DNA of 64,000 nt from Xylogone sp. PMI_703. Lineage: Eukaryota > Ascomycota > Leotiomycetes. A program made the position numbers and the translations under genes. This document shows, one piece after another, positions 1-11,380 of the stretch. The stretch is from NCBI GenBank assembly GCA_021399445.1, contig JAJTUQ010000015.1, positions 248,001 through 312,000 on the forward strand. Reading direction: 5' to 3'. The notes below the pieces were generated by a model. The model had not been told where the DNA came from. It worked only from the letters and a program-made list of their open reading frames with translations, and did no database searches. Each line of letters opens with the position of its first letter. The first letter of the stretch is position 1.

Positions 1-22
1 AACACTAAGGCTTGCTAATCAG

Positions 23-308
23 GGAAAGGGGGATATCGAAATTGTCGGTTTCGAGAAGTGGGCTGCGGAAGTTAAAGGAAGCTGCAGATGTCAATATCGC
101 CGATGTGAATAGTTTGATCGAAACTAATCCGGCAGTAAAAATGGTTGATGCATACGAGACATTGTTGTCAACAGAAGCACCAGAATTTGTTATGGATCGA
201 GTAGTGAGAGCGAGCACGAAGCTAAAAGAAGTGGAAGCAATAAGTCCGTATTGGGTAAAGAGGTGGTGTAAGGAGTGGTTGGGTTTACATGAGAGGGAGA
301 TGAGATAA
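23..308 (+). CDS. 3' terminal exon of a gene cut by the window edge
   Basis: An open frame runs to a TAA at 306-308 and encodes about 95 charged, helix-prone residues ending WCKEWLGLHEREMR. The likely 5' boundary is an acceptor CAG at 20-22, preceded by CACTAAG, which would serve as a branch site; an in-frame stop lies just upstream at 6-8, so the frame cannot extend further without splicing. Composition is typical of a real exon (rich in K, E, V; few Cys). I do not recognise the family. The rest of the gene should lie to the left of the window. The antisense frame over the same bases looks like a shadow. Confidence 0.5.
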
Positions 309-1214
309 CCTTAAGTTAGTGCCTCTTATTACAACCTATGGAAGCTACCTCAAGCCAGCTGAAGGAATATGCATTACTAGAAACTGTTCTATAAGAGAAG
401 CAAATGAAGCGCGATTGTAGTATATGCTTCAAATATTGAATTTAAGGGCCAACAAGAACTCAAATGACTGTCTCCATAACTAGGGCAGGGTCAGGTGGTT
501 ACAGATGCAAAGCGAAGGGAGACTAGGTAATTAGCAATGTAGAGTCTATAGCGTAGAACTAGCGATGTAGTAGTGTATTCAGAATAGCTAAGATAGAAGG
601 GCCACAGCAAACTAATCTCTAGAACCCTAAAATACTGGCGAGGGCGCACTGTTTTCATAGTTAGAGAAACCACAATAGTTAACATAGTTAACCCTAGGCT
701 TGCATGCTGGCCTTTATGTGTACTAGTCGGCCACGCAGTATCGATTTCCTCTAGTTTGATAGGCAATACGATAGTGGTCTCGAACGTTGGCGTTGGCCTT
801 TAATTAGTGCATGATTTACTCCGTCGTGTCCGTATTGGATGGGTTAAAAGTCCCGTGCCGCCATCCAAAGCCAAACTGCATCATTTGTTCGTCCGTTGCC
901 GTTTGCGGCGATCCCCTATCGATCACCTGGAGTTTGTTTATTACTTCGACCCCACCTGCTCGATTGTGCCGCCAAAGCAGTGTGCTCAAAGAAACTAATG
1001 TGAAACTGAGAGGGACCCCAAAAGATAAACTCAGCCTTACCAATTTTTGATGCCAGCCGTCAGCGCAATTCTAACCGTAAGAGAGGCCGCTGATAAAGAT
1101 ACTGTAGCATCAATCCTCCGTATATACCTCATTAACTCGTGAGTAGCGGTCATTACGTCATATTTATGCGGACAAGCTATTAAGCTAACGTTATCTTAAG
1201 ATTCATTCACCAAG
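309..1214. other. Intergenic stretch without a convincing gene
   Basis: About 0.9 kb. A 91-codon frame on the minus strand (491-766) and overlapping short frames near 807-1050 on both strands show no family motif, no splice-consistent extension and no consistent composition. Nothing else recognisable. Confidence 0.4.
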
Positions 1215-1409
1215 CTAATCTTCAGACTTGTATTTCATTTCGGGGATCTTGTTCTCGATTTTCAGCAGCTCCGACAGCACGTATTCATGATAAGGGGACG
1301 CCAAATCTTGATGCTGTGGACGGATGTGTCTGATCTGATCAGACACATATTTGCGCGCGAACGGCGAGATTTGCTGCGTATAATACGGATCTGTCGGAAG
1401 TGGGATCAT
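1215..1409 (-). CDS. Possible C-terminal exon or gene remnant
   Basis: The 64-codon frame encodes PLPTDPYYTQQISPFARKY and a helical, charged tail ending EMKYKSED. It stays open about 14 codons upstream of the first ATG before meeting a TGA, so the true 5' end may be a splice acceptor rather than this ATG. The amphipathic composition looks coding, but no domain is recognised and no upstream exon could be joined. It may be the end of a decayed gene. Confidence 0.3.
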   Translation of the reverse strand: MIPLPTDPYYTQQISPFARKYVSDQIRHIRPQHQDLASPYHEYVLSELLKIENKIPEMKYKSED

Positions 1410-1702
1410 CAGCAGAAAATTTTCGGGATAAATACTTATCTTCTGGGGGGATCATACAGAATTCAATCCAGTGTGCCGACAAACTACAATAGAAAGTGAG
1501 CGCCGTCAATGAAGATACGCTAAAGATGTGGGCAAAAACCTACCCCTGGGCACCTTCAGTATGATGCTCAATCAATTGTAAGTCCGATAGATACATGGCA
1601 CTGTTCTATCTATGCGGGTTCCTGTAAGAGGATCCCGTAGATATTCAAACACTGACACAGTCTATGGAAAGGATCTCAGATGGGTCAGTCATTCACGTTA
1701 TT

Positions 1703-2146
1703 CTATTTTGCTAGAGGTAGAAGCTTCCTTACCCTTCGAAGCGGAGACATGAACTGCTCGATGGATTTCTCGTCACCATTAATAGCATTGCTAACGAATC
1801 GCTTGATCCTATTTGGACTCGTTGGGCATCGGAAAGGCTCGAGAGCGCCTCTGCCAGCATTTACGCTATCACGGAGGATGAGAAAATTCCCCGGGTTGGT
1901 GACCGAGCCCAGTCGTTCATAAAGTCGGTCCCACGGCCGGCGCAAATTCGGCGAGTTCGCTGCTACCGGCGGCAGACCAGCAGGCAAACCCTCACGGTTA
2001 TCCCAGACACTCCTCCAGAACGAGTCTGGAATCGCTCGGTGGCGGGTTGGCGGTCCCATTGGTATTACATTGACACCACGTGCAATCACCGGAAGAGGAA
2101 GTCTTCCGTGATTTGCGGCCGCACTGAAGCGAAGCAGAAGAGCTAG
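1703..2146 (-). CDS. Hypothetical protein exon
   Basis: A frame of 147 codons on the minus strand, with no internal stop, ends at 1703. The first ATG lies well inside the frame and the frame opens directly after a TAG that could be a splice acceptor (minus-strand ATGTAG at about 2147-2152). The product is Pro/Arg-rich and includes SFWRSVWDNREGLPAG and RPWDRLYERLG. No domain is recognised. The neighbouring Cys/His-rich frame (2220-2477, same strand) could be its 5' exon, but I could not find a phase-compatible junction. Confidence 0.35.
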   Translation of the reverse strand, partial: LALLLRFSAAANHGRLPLPVIARGVNVIPMGPPTRHRAIPDSFWRSVWDNREGLPAGLPPVAANSPNLRRPWDRLYERLGSVTNPGNFLILRDSVNAGRGALEPFRCPTSPNRIKRFVSNAINGDEKSIEQFMSPLRRVRKLLPLAK

Positions 2147-2219
2147 CTACATATAAATTTCCAGATCAGAATCTTAGATAATTTCTTAGAGTGGTTGATA
2201 CATACAGGTAGTGGGTGTT

Positions 2220-2477
2220 CTACTTGAGCCCCAGCTGGAAGCTCATCTGAACGATACTAGGTTCTCCGCAACTGTGACATCTCATTTGGAACCACCGGTT
2301 CGCCAGCCCGACGAAATCCTCCCGGAGAAACTTCACGCAGTGGCCAGGAGTTGGGCAAGGTTTTGACCTTTGAGTCATAAGGTGTCCGCAGGTCAAGGTC
2401 CAGGTAAAGTCTCTTCCTTTCGTTCGGCCCCGCTTCATGCTTGCCGAGCCAGCTGTTACAGAGCTCATGAAGGCCAC
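2220..2477 (-). CDS. Small Cys/His-rich hypothetical protein
   Basis: This 85-codon frame carries spaced Cys and His residues in the segments TCGHLM, CPTPGHC and MRCHSC, which could form a small zinc-binding fold. A second minus-strand frame of similar length overlaps it in another register, so the assignment is uncertain. It lies just upstream of the 1703-2146 frame on the same strand and may belong with it. No family is assigned. Confidence 0.3.
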   Translation of the reverse strand: MAFMSSVTAGSASMKRGRTKGRDFTWTLTCGHLMTQRSKPCPTPGHCVKFLREDFVGLANRWFQMRCHSCGEPSIVQMSFQLGLK

Positions 2478-2555
2478 ACTCTATTCCTAACCTTGTAAAT
2501 AAGTGTCCGTGAGGTGACAATAGTTTTTCCGATTCAACGAATTCAGAGTTAGCGT

Positions 2556-2596
2556 TTCTAATATCTTCTAATATCTTCTAATATCTTCTAATATTT
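2556..2596. repeat. 10-bp tandem repeat (ATATCTTCTA)n
   Basis: Three full copies and flanking partial copies of ATATCTTCTA run into a T tract. Confidence 0.9.
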
Positions 2597-3279
2597 TTTT
2601 CAGAGCTAGTGATAGCCTATTAGGGTTAAAATGGCTTCAGTGCTCATAGGGTTACAGACGCTACTTGATTTTTTCTTACAACTGTCCTCAATTGATAAAG
2701 CCGATTGACTGTTTCACATGCTCTGGTTTATAGGCCGATTTAAATCACTGGTAAGTAGATCGGCCCATACATATGCTATTCAACTTCAGATATGCGTTAG
2801 TCCTTTAAATAATTTAGACTATATGGAAACTTTGTCATCAAATGGCACTGTAACTCATAATTGTTACCCTTTATTACCGACATTTAAGATGGGGATTATC
2901 TGTTGCTAATTACTATGGGCCCTACCAGCCATTCGTTCAAGTTGTAAGAGCCGGGAATACCGAGTATTCGTCGATTTCTACGCCCTCTCGTCATACCACG
3001 GAGGTGTTCTAGAAGTACAAACCCCAGCTTCTTGTGTGCTGTACAATACCGTTTGACGATTGGCTTCAAGATAACCAATGCCTCTCCAGGTAAGCAAAGA
3101 CTACCCAGACAATGCTAACATGGAATATTCAGAAAACTAGCTAATACTGAATATAGTATTTGGAGGTAAATTTATATAAAGGAGCACCAGAAAGGTTATC
3201 TGGAATCCAATGCTGAATTTCTCACCCGTGTATAACCTTAGGCTCTCCACATCTAGCACACTATAGCTGCACCGATGCG

Positions 3280-3640
3280 TGCATCTGATATTTACGTCAG
3301 GATAACGCTTTAAGAAGTATTGGATGTAGAATAGTATATGGGAAAACGCAGGGCAGAGTCAGAACACCACAACTGCTTGCAGAATCCACAGCCACAATTG
3401 GTTCTGTATATAGTATTGGTATAGCCGTACAAATTAGTACACATCGATAATAACCCATCCCGACAATTATATGTGGTATATAAGAGAGCCCTAGTTGGAT
3501 GCTCTAATATTTGCGTAGACGGGCTAGTGGGGTCCGATGGTGTGCCGAGATCGCAGCTTCTAAATACAGTAGCATTGAATCACCACGTTTTAGGCTTATT
3601 CATACCACAGTGCTTTTGACACGACCCATTATCCATCCAT
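3280..3640. repeat. Diverged dispersed repeat, copy A
   Basis: This segment resembles 32570-32850. The best core is AAGAGAGCCCTAGTTG followed by an ATG-C-CTAATAT motif (about 3482-3512 here, 32754-32784 in the other copy), with weaker colinear similarity on both sides. Boundaries are approximate. The mixture of transitions fits an old, mutated repeat, perhaps an LTR fragment. No coding potential. Confidence 0.55.
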
Positions 3641-3965
3641 CATAACCTAATAAAACCTTTGATATAAAACGTGGCAGATTTTATAAACATAGTTATTACC
3701 GTAGCTATAAACTCTTATGGCCGTTAAGGGAGCGACGTTATCGAGTGTTATTAATAAGTGTAAAAGACTCTTAATCCGTAGTCACTGGGCTTGTAGATGC
3801 TTGGTTGTTTTAGACTGGAACAACTTGGTCTTAAGCTTAAGATTTAGATTGGGTATCGGCTACTGGAGGCTACAGGTGATATAATACGATAAGTGGATTT
3901 AGCCCCAATAAGAAGTTATGCCATCTTGAAATATTATAAGATCTCAAAGTTAATAATTACCAAAT

Positions 3966-3995
3966 CCGTCACTCGTCATTCGTCATTCGTCATCA
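3966..3995. repeat. Short CGTCATT tandem repeat
   Basis: Four near-copies of CGTCATT/CGTCACT in a row. Confidence 0.75.
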
Positions 3996-4442
3996 CGTAA
4001 CCTAGCGTTAGGGCTAACACTATTCCTAGAAAGAACATTACTAGGCCTGCAAATTGTTTATCGTAAAGTAAACTAAGAACAAATCTGTTGAAAGTGGTAT
4101 TGTAGTAAAGCATCCGGCATCATTGTCTCATCACAATATAGTTTTCTACTTAATTCCAAGATCCGCCTGGGGACTTGTCTTAAATCAGGCCGTACACATG
4201 CAACAGCTATCATATGATGACATGGACATCGGGCAGCACCGACATAGGGCATGTGGCGGGATAGCTCTGGTGACATTGGATGGCGATGACTAGTGGCGAG
4301 CAACCAACTAAATATCCTCTTAGTACAGCTATATAAATGAACTTGAGGATTATCTCTTGAGGGTTACTTCTTGACTTCTTAATCTATTTAAGACGATCAA
4401 TTTATAACACGGATACCGATGCGTATAGGATTTAATGGGGTA

Positions 4443-5124
4443 ATGGCTACTACGAATGATTCACAGCCAGTATTGTTTCAAGCCATGCCGCACCACCATG
4501 TTCCTAATCATCAAATATACAACGATCACTCCTCTGGGGCCATAATCCATCCACATTTAGTTCCATTCAGTAATAGTCAATATGCAGAACACCAGGTTCG
4601 ATACCATGTCTCAGCACCGGCATCTCAGCAATTTGTGACCTGGCATGGACATCATCAATTCGTCACCTGCCCAACCCAATTATCACCTCAAGTCTTTACG
4701 GGATACGTGGTAAATCCCTATCAGGGTATGCTTAGGTGCAACAGAGATGCCATGTGGGGTACTCTCCGCGCCCCGTCAGATCCGGGGTGGATTGCTCCCG
4801 TACAGTACGATTACTGTGGAGGATGTGGAGTGCAACCCAACCCTCTTCTTGTAAGTTAGCAGTTGACCAATTCGCTCATAGTATGTGTGTACATATTAGA
4901 TGGCCTTGGTACAAAATAAATGTCAAATCCTAGGACCGTCCATGGGAATAATATTGCTAATAGTCCCGTCTTCCTAGAATCGCCACCCTTCAAATGTATC
5001 TGATGGGTATCAAAACTGCCAATTTCAATGGCAGCGGTGCGTCGTCGGGCCTGTCCAGCAGCCTCATATAGCAGTAGCTCCATCTTACCTGAAGAATCAC
5101 GGCTACCCTCAGACTAGAGTATAG
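4443..5124 (+). CDS. Gln/His/Pro-rich hypothetical protein, two exons
   Basis: Model: join(4443..4850, 4978..5124), 184 aa. Exon 1 ends at a perfect donor (GTAAGT at 4851). The proposed 127-nt intron has branch TTGCTAAT near 4954-4961 and acceptor TTCCTAG ending at 4977. The second exon keeps the phase and composition of the first (Gln, His, Pro, Asn, Tyr; e.g. QQPHIAVAPSYLKNHGYP), which is the main argument for the junction. An in-frame ATG at 4419 would add eight residues, but ATG 4443 has the better context (GTAATGG). There is no signal peptide or membrane segment. A CGGCGVQPNP motif precedes the intron. The low-complexity, His-rich character could suit a transcriptional co-factor or phase-separating protein, but that is speculation. 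An alternative acceptor at 4899 would give a shorter tail. Confidence 0.6.
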
Positions 5125-5897
5125 CAGCCACTTTCACACTCGCTCTAATTTGTACGGATTTGCACTTTCGCTAGCAGCGGTGACCAATCACGGTTACTCC
5201 CGATCAAATAAATAGGAGAAGTTAGACTTGCTACCGATGCTGCAACAGTTGATCATTCGAAACGGGCTAAATGTGCTTTTAGATGTAGCAATACGAAACT
5301 AGATTCATCAAATCTGTTGTGGATTCCAGATTATGGTCGAGCCGAATCACTGACAACATCACCATGGTTACAAAACACCCATACATGTAATGTGACATTG
5401 ATGAGACTAGTACTAGAGTATTAATGCAGAGTTTACTACATGTTACGTATTATAGCAATCCTTGTATGTTATAATCATTGTCGACCTATACTTCACCGTA
5501 TGCGTATAGCCATATTGCAAGTATAGAGGGCTCTATATAGATATAACAGCAATGAAGTAATTCAACGGCTCCAGATCTCTTTACCGCGTCCTCGCAGCCA
5601 AAGTTCACGAGCCAATCAAGGCCATGTCAAGCTACGTAGTCAGTCAAGCTACGCGTTTGCATAAAGGGCCCATTTCTACTCCATACTATACTGGCCGACG
5701 GGTTTAAACGGTCTAGCTATCTTGACGAAACTGGCACGACGGGTTACTAAATTGTTGTCAGCAGTCTTTAAGCAAGGCTTGGAAATACTTCGTAGATATG
5801 AGCGAGCAACCAAATAAATGAATAATAAGTAGGTGAGCCATATCAGTAGTTTAGATGTCGACTCGTACTACTCTTCTAGGCTTTGTCGTGGCTACCA
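5125..5897. other. Intergenic region, nothing recognised
   Basis: About 770 bp between two gene ends. No frame of note and no repeat beyond a short duplicated GTCAAGCTACG near 5627-5656. Confidence 0.5.
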
Positions 5898-7123
5898 CTA
5901 ATATCCTCGGACCATCTTCGTGACATAGTTCTTCTCTAAAAGCGCGACATCCTCTCTTGTTAGCCCACCCTTCTGTATCGACCTCTCTCGGTGATGTTGG
6001 AGAAGAGGTCGCCTTCCGGGCAATACTGCAGGATCGCAAACTTCACGCTCTCGATGGCATCGTCAATTCTTTCCTTCGTCCCAAGCCCGATGATAGGGTT
6101 GAATCCCTTCGACAAACACCACGCAATGTTGATACTGACCATGGGCACCTGCTTACGTTTAGCAAGTTCTTCTACTTGCTTGATGGTAGCCTCATCCGCT
6201 GGACTTATCCCTTCTAGTATATCCCGTTTCATTATCTTGTCAGAGCTCTCGCGAATAGTAGGGCTGGCATTGAGCGGGCGGGCAAGTATCCCACGGGCGA
6301 GAGGTGACCAGGGAATTATGCCTACTCCAGCGTCGCCGCAGTAAGGGATCATCTCCCGTTCTATGAACTGTTAGACGCTCAAATCGACTTGCCGTACCTT
6401 GCGCTTCATACCTTCTTCCCGATAGAGTAAATTGTAGTAGTTTTGCATGGATATGAACTTGTGCCATCCGTTCTGGCTGGCTACATTTTGCAGGGCCTGA
6501 AATTCCCAAGCGGCCATCTAAATCAGATTAGTACTGGTGAGGCCAGAATCATAGCCGATTGAGCCGACGTCAGGATGACTTACAATGCTAGCACCAATAT
6601 ATCTGACTTTCCCACTCTCTATCACGTCATTCAACGCCCTCATTATTTCTTCCTTGGGTGTATGGCGGTCGAACCGATGTATTTGAAGCACATCAATGTA
6701 GGTTCCAAGCCGTTCCACCGAAGCATCAACCGCGTCAAAAATATGTTTCCTAGACAAGCCGACCTGGTTAACGAACTCCCCATCGTTGATGCTGAGCTCG
6801 GCGATTCCCGGCTGGTTGCCGTTAGTTGCAACACCAAAGTAACACTTAGTCATGAGAACAACTTTTTCGCGAGGTATTTTGTACTCCCGCAAGGCCTTTC
6901 CAATAATGCGTTCCGACAAACCGTTTGAGTAAGTGTCCGCTGTATCCCAGGTATTGATTCCAGCATCGAAGGCGTATTTGAGCAGCGGAAGCGCCTTAGT
7001 CTCGTCACAGATCCAGTCGTGGCATTCAGGGCTACCATAAGACATTGCCCCCAGAATGACCTTTGATACCTTCAATCCGGAGTTTCCGAGCGGAGTATAG
7101 AAGTTGTCGATCCGAGAAGACAT
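5898..7123 (-). CDS. Aldo/keto reductase, four exons
   Basis: Model: complement(join(5898..5955, 6027..6360, 6412..6517, 6584..7123)), 345 aa, the usual length for fungal cytosolic aldo/keto reductases of the aryl-alcohol dehydrogenase/YakC type. These enzymes reduce aldehydes or ketones with NADPH on a TIM barrel. The catalytic tetrad is visible: Asp60 and Tyr65 ([12 protein letters not shown]), Lys93 (MTKCYF) and His149 (LQIHRFDRH). Barrel motifs follow: [23 protein letters not shown] and IPWSPLARG. Introns 1 (GTAAGT, ACTAAT, TTAG) and 2 (GTATGA, TCTAAC, ATAG) are canonical. Intron 3 (5956-6026, GTATTG...AAG) is inferred because it restores the family-like C-terminus [18 protein letters not shown]; its AAG acceptor is less typical. 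The ATG at 7123 has good context (ACCATGT) and starts [16 protein letters not shown]; upstream in-frame ATGs would only add non-family sequence. It is divergent from the oxygenase at 7517. No inactivating change is seen. The substrate cannot be read from sequence. Confidence 0.93.
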
Positions 7124-7516
7124 GGTTCTATTGGGGCTCGATAAGAGTATGTTAAATGATGCAAATCTATAACTGTCGAGTATTACGGGAATATATTGCG
7201 ATAGGAGATCGGTATTTAAGCTTATACTACTTATAAATAAGCCGCGAACATGTGAGAGCCACTGTATAATTAGGTTATTTATGGCCACCCCCATCTCCGT
7301 AGATAAGTTTGAAGAGTATGCTTAAATTAGATAGACAGAGTAAAGATAAGAAATCGGAAAAGGATAGCTTGATGACAAGCTCAAGCTATGAGATGGTATC
7401 GTGCCCCTACCTCAGTTTGTTTTATAAAGAGGGCCATACTAATGATTGGACTACAATTAAAGGGCTGCCTAGTAAAGCAACTGGGATAGAGGTCCATTAG
7501 CTACGGTTACTTCATA
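7124..7516. promoter_or_regulatory. Shared divergent promoter region
   Basis: A 393-bp gap separates the two divergent start codons. A minus-strand TATA-like element (TTATTTATAAG, 7231-7241) lies about 110 bp upstream of the reductase ATG, and a plus-strand TATAAA (7423-7428) lies about 90 bp upstream of the oxygenase ATG. This allows co-regulation but does not prove it. Confidence 0.45.
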
Positions 7517-8535
7517 ATGAGTTTAGTCGCTCTTGATTTGTCTTCCTTCAAGCTGGGTACGAATGACGTTAACACGGCAAAGAGACAAGGAGCATTCTAC
7601 CTGAAGATTTCCCAGCAACAAAAAAAGGTAAGTGCGAGTGTTACGCTATTGGTCGCCTAATTGGACTTGAAGAATAATTTGTGCAGGTTCTTGACCATGC
7701 CGTAGAGTGCTCCAAGCGTTTGTTTGCATGCACTAGCAAGGAGGATATAGGCTTCGATTCCGAAAATTGCGTCGGATATGGCCGCAATTCAGAAGCTACC
7801 GACGGCCGAATCGACCAAAAGGAAATGTTTGACTGGGAAACGGAAGATCTAGATCGTGAAGCCCTAGCAGAATTCGGCCAGCGTTTAGTGGGTGTCAACT
7901 GCTGGCCATCCGAGAGTGACGTTCCAAAATTTCGAGAATCAATGGGAGAGTTTGAGGAAGTCACTAGCAAGATTAGTCAAGAGCTATTGACCTCCCTGGA
8001 CCTGGACGACATCATTCGAATGTACTCGGACAACGGGCAGAAGCCTCAGTACAGGATGAAGCTTGTTCATTACCCCCAACTACTTAACAATGCTTCCGAT
8101 CAAGGCTGTGGAGCGCATACCGACCATGCAGAATGGATTACAATTATCCATGAACAAGGAGAGCATGGCCTTGAAGTTGAGCTAGATGGCAAGATGGTGC
8201 CAGTTCAACCAAAAACAGATCATGTGTTGGTCATTTTTGGCCAGCCTTTAGAAAATGTTACCAGAGGAAGGATACAAGCTGGTCGTCATCGCGTTATTGT
8301 GGGTCTTCGATTTCCTTCCAGCTTAGACATGATTCTAATTCATTTATGATAGCTTTCGGAACACGGCGACCGTTATTCAGCAATTTTCTTCATGACTTGT
8401 CCCCGCCACCTGTCTGAGGCAGACGTTCAAGCGAGACTTGAAGGTCTACCATCTTCCATTACAGTGAGAAAATACGCACAAGTCATAGAAGAGCTGATTA
8501 AAGGCAGGCGTCACGACCGGAAGAGCTTGCCATGA
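7517..8535 (+). CDS. 2-oxoglutarate/Fe(II)-dependent oxygenase (isopenicillin N synthase-like), three exons
   Basis: Model: join(7517..7627, 7687..8298, 8353..8535), 301 aa. The family uses Fe(II), O2 and 2-oxoglutarate to hydroxylate, desaturate or cyclise small molecules. The metal triad is His181-x-Asp183 (GAHTDHAEW) and His238 (AGRHRVI); the 2-oxoglutarate-binding Arg248-x-Ser250 (DRYSAIFF) appears only after the second intron is removed. Intron 1 (7628-7686) is GTAAGT, CCTAAT, GCAG. Intron 2 (8299-8352) is GTGGGT, TCTAATT, GATAG. Without splicing, the second exon runs into a short nonsense tail. The N-terminal domain is compact: after MSLVALDLSSFK the family's oxidase-N segment looks shortened around KRQGAFYLK, so part of it may be lost or diverged. 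It sits head-to-head with the reductase at 5898-7123. The substrate is unknown. Confidence 0.88.
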
Positions 8536-11380
8536 CTTTGATCTACCCATGCTTAGAGTGATTCAGGCACTAACCAGTTACGTTACCGAATCAGGAGCGC
8601 CCGGAACGAGCCAAAATTCGGGGGTCTATCTGGTGAGGGCCTTAATACTGTGGCATACCTACCGGGAATAGAAATTATCAGGAGGAAGCTATGACACCCA
8701 ACAGACTATACCCCCATATGTGATATACGCCAGACTACTGCACACATCTTTCCATATATTTCCATGAAATTATCACCGATTGTCGCGACTTTGAGCTATG
8801 AGATAATGTTTGTATTAGCCCGCTTTCCTACGTCCAGTCTTAGATTATCTTGTTTAATATGCCAAAAGAGAAGTCGGAGTAGTAATAGCTATATGAATTG
8901 AGAATTTAGTTAGATAAATCTTGACTCTATAAAGTATTTTGCGATATGTATCTCGCACTCGTTAGACTTGTCCCTAAAGATGGTAATGCGATCCGCTTCA
9001 TCCTTTCTGATTCTTGTATAATCTCCTGACTCTATTATTTCACCCCTACGTGTCTTGCTTAATGTATCTTGACTTATTATTATCCGACGTAGAAAATCAC
9101 TAGTAGATGCTATTTAAAATTATCTTGTTGAATTTCCTCATATATCTCGTGGCTTTTGCTAGATGGTCTTTCGCCGAATTTGTTTGAGACTATTCCTGGC
9201 TTATCTCTTTCAGGACCCAAATAAATCTTTCCACCTTTTCATATTTGAATCATGGCTTAGATTGAAAACACTCAGCCAGGGATACCAGTGTCAGTGAGGA
9301 AAGGGGGTAGTTCTCATCACAGCCTCTGCTTATTACGATTGGTATATTTAATGTTTGCAAGGGTAATAGGATATGCTCCCAACAAATTCAATGTATCAGT
9401 AGGGTGCTATCGTTCTCTTTCCTGCATTAAATACAATCGATAAGTAAATACTATAAAGTTACACTCTGCCGGATAAGCTGAGGTATTGGTCTCTGAGTTA
9501 TTTATGCAGCCTTAAATACGGCTAATTTTCAATAAGTGAAACCTAGAATAGTCTGAATTCCTGACCTCTCTGAAGAAGCTTGGACCCTTTTCCCAAGTCT
9601 GTTAAAATCAGAACCCTTATAGTTATTAACGTACCCAGTATTATCACACAACTTGCGAATTTTGCTAAGTTGGTTAATCCAATATTCCTCCGGGTCAAAT
9701 GGCGTTAGGAATTATGTGATGTCGTTGTAGAAAGCCCCATCAACTAGGTAATTACGTAGATATTGGATGAATATTTACCGTATGCAAGGTCGCCATTCTT
9801 GGTGCTTATGTGGTGTGCTGATCAATAAGGTCCTGATTAATATGTATCGTATCTAGAGACTACGTTTAGTGGTTAAGAGGGGTACCTGAAATCCTGCCAG
9901 CTACTCTATAAATATGGCCGCACTTTCTAGCTATAGAGTGGTCGGTTCGATGGTTCAATTCAATTTAATCCTATGATCTACCGTGATGGGTATCTCTTAT
10001 CTGCTACCATAGCGCTTTATCATGGTTGAATTTTACGATGCTAGCACTACTAATTTTAATCATCATTAGTGGCTATTCATGAATCTATATGTGGTCCATA
10101 TTTCAATAATTGAATTCTCGAGCATGAAATATTGTTATACCACCTTGCCTACAGACAGTATGCTAGACATCTTTGATCCTCATTCAAGATCAATCTCGAA
10201 GAGGTTCCCCGTTTTGAATTCATACCTTTTCTACTGGCCACAAGATTTCTTTTAAACAAATTACAAAATATCAGTGGTATACTAAAGCTGTCAACCTCCT
10301 AGTAGATGACGTGCGATCTGTTGGCGCGACGCTCGAATATAACTAAGTAGTCAAAGGCGACTATAAGTAACTGAACACGAGCATGCGATTTATTCGATAC
10401 TGGTATCTAGCAGTAGACTAGATACTCGAAATATTGAAAATTAAGATGATAGGGCCGAGCGAACATGGGATTATTCAAGGAAGGGCATATCAGAGCAATA
10501 TTGGATGAGCTTCAAAATTGCAAGCTCACCATCGCATCTATTAGTATAGCAACCATGTAGGTAACTCTAGCCTATCCATGTCGCAGGGGGCCAACAAACC
10601 TCATATCAAGGGCATGACTTGAGGATTGCGATTATAGCCACATTACATAAGAGATTGAGAAAACTATATCTGTGAATCAGGGAGTCGAAGGTGTAATCGC
10701 CACAGCAGATAAGCGGCTGATTCCGCTGGAGGGCAAGCTAGAAAGACCTCGACAGTAGCAATGATGAGGAAGTAGTTGGATCGATGAAAAGTAAACTAGA
10801 CGTACTAAAGTAGCTCGAAGGAGAGCCTAAGGTGCTGGGTGCGTCATGAAGCTACTGGATGAGGTGCTGCCTAGATCACAGGAAGAAGTCGTCGTAACGA
10901 TTTCAGTAAGGAACCCAGGCAATTTAATCACGATGGCATTTAGTGATCACAATTTAGGTCTTCAAATTGGTATCATTAATGGCGAGGTTAGTGGAGTCAG
11001 TTTTGGAGAAGAATAAGCATATTATTTACGTATTTGATCTTCAGAATACATCTCGATTAAGATAACGACGATATAAACCAAACCTCTACCTCGTAAACGG
11101 TTACATCCATGCCTGAAGTAATCTATTATGCCCTGATTCTACTTCCTACATTGAATACGCACCATTCTAGACATATCTTGAAGTCCTGAGACGAATAATC
11201 TCCGTACTTGTGTCATTGTCTTGAAAAACTCGTATCTCTGCATAGAACCAATCCTTTTCATCAGACCATAGTTTGAAGTATCGGAAACTGCCTATTAGCC
11301 CGTTCTGTAGCATAGCGAGTTGCGCATAAAGTCTCCGTACACGGCATTACATTACCTAAGGCACAGTTAACATTAGGCTT
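8536..11380. other. Long gene-free AT-rich region
   Basis: About 2.8 kb with no frame of 60 codons from ATG. On the minus strand, 8906-9108 carries a stop-free stretch with coding-like composition (including TRIRKDEADRITIFRD), open at its 5' side, which could be a leftover exon or transposon piece. The rest has dense stops in all frames and looks like decayed repeat DNA. No terminal repeats were found. Confidence 0.4.

Larger units (their letters stand above)
2597..4418. other. AT-rich intergenic region with a diverged repeat copy
   Basis: Mostly AT-rich sequence with short frames. It holds one copy of the dispersed repeat described at 3280-3640, a short CGTCATT tandem near 3966, and a minus-strand frame 4073-4303 (76 codons, ending ALLQYHFQQICS) that looks partly coding but has no recognisable domain. 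No supported gene. Confidence 0.4.

Noticed and set aside
6575..6928. 117-codon plus-strand frame
   Set aside because: Antisense shadow of the aldo/keto reductase.
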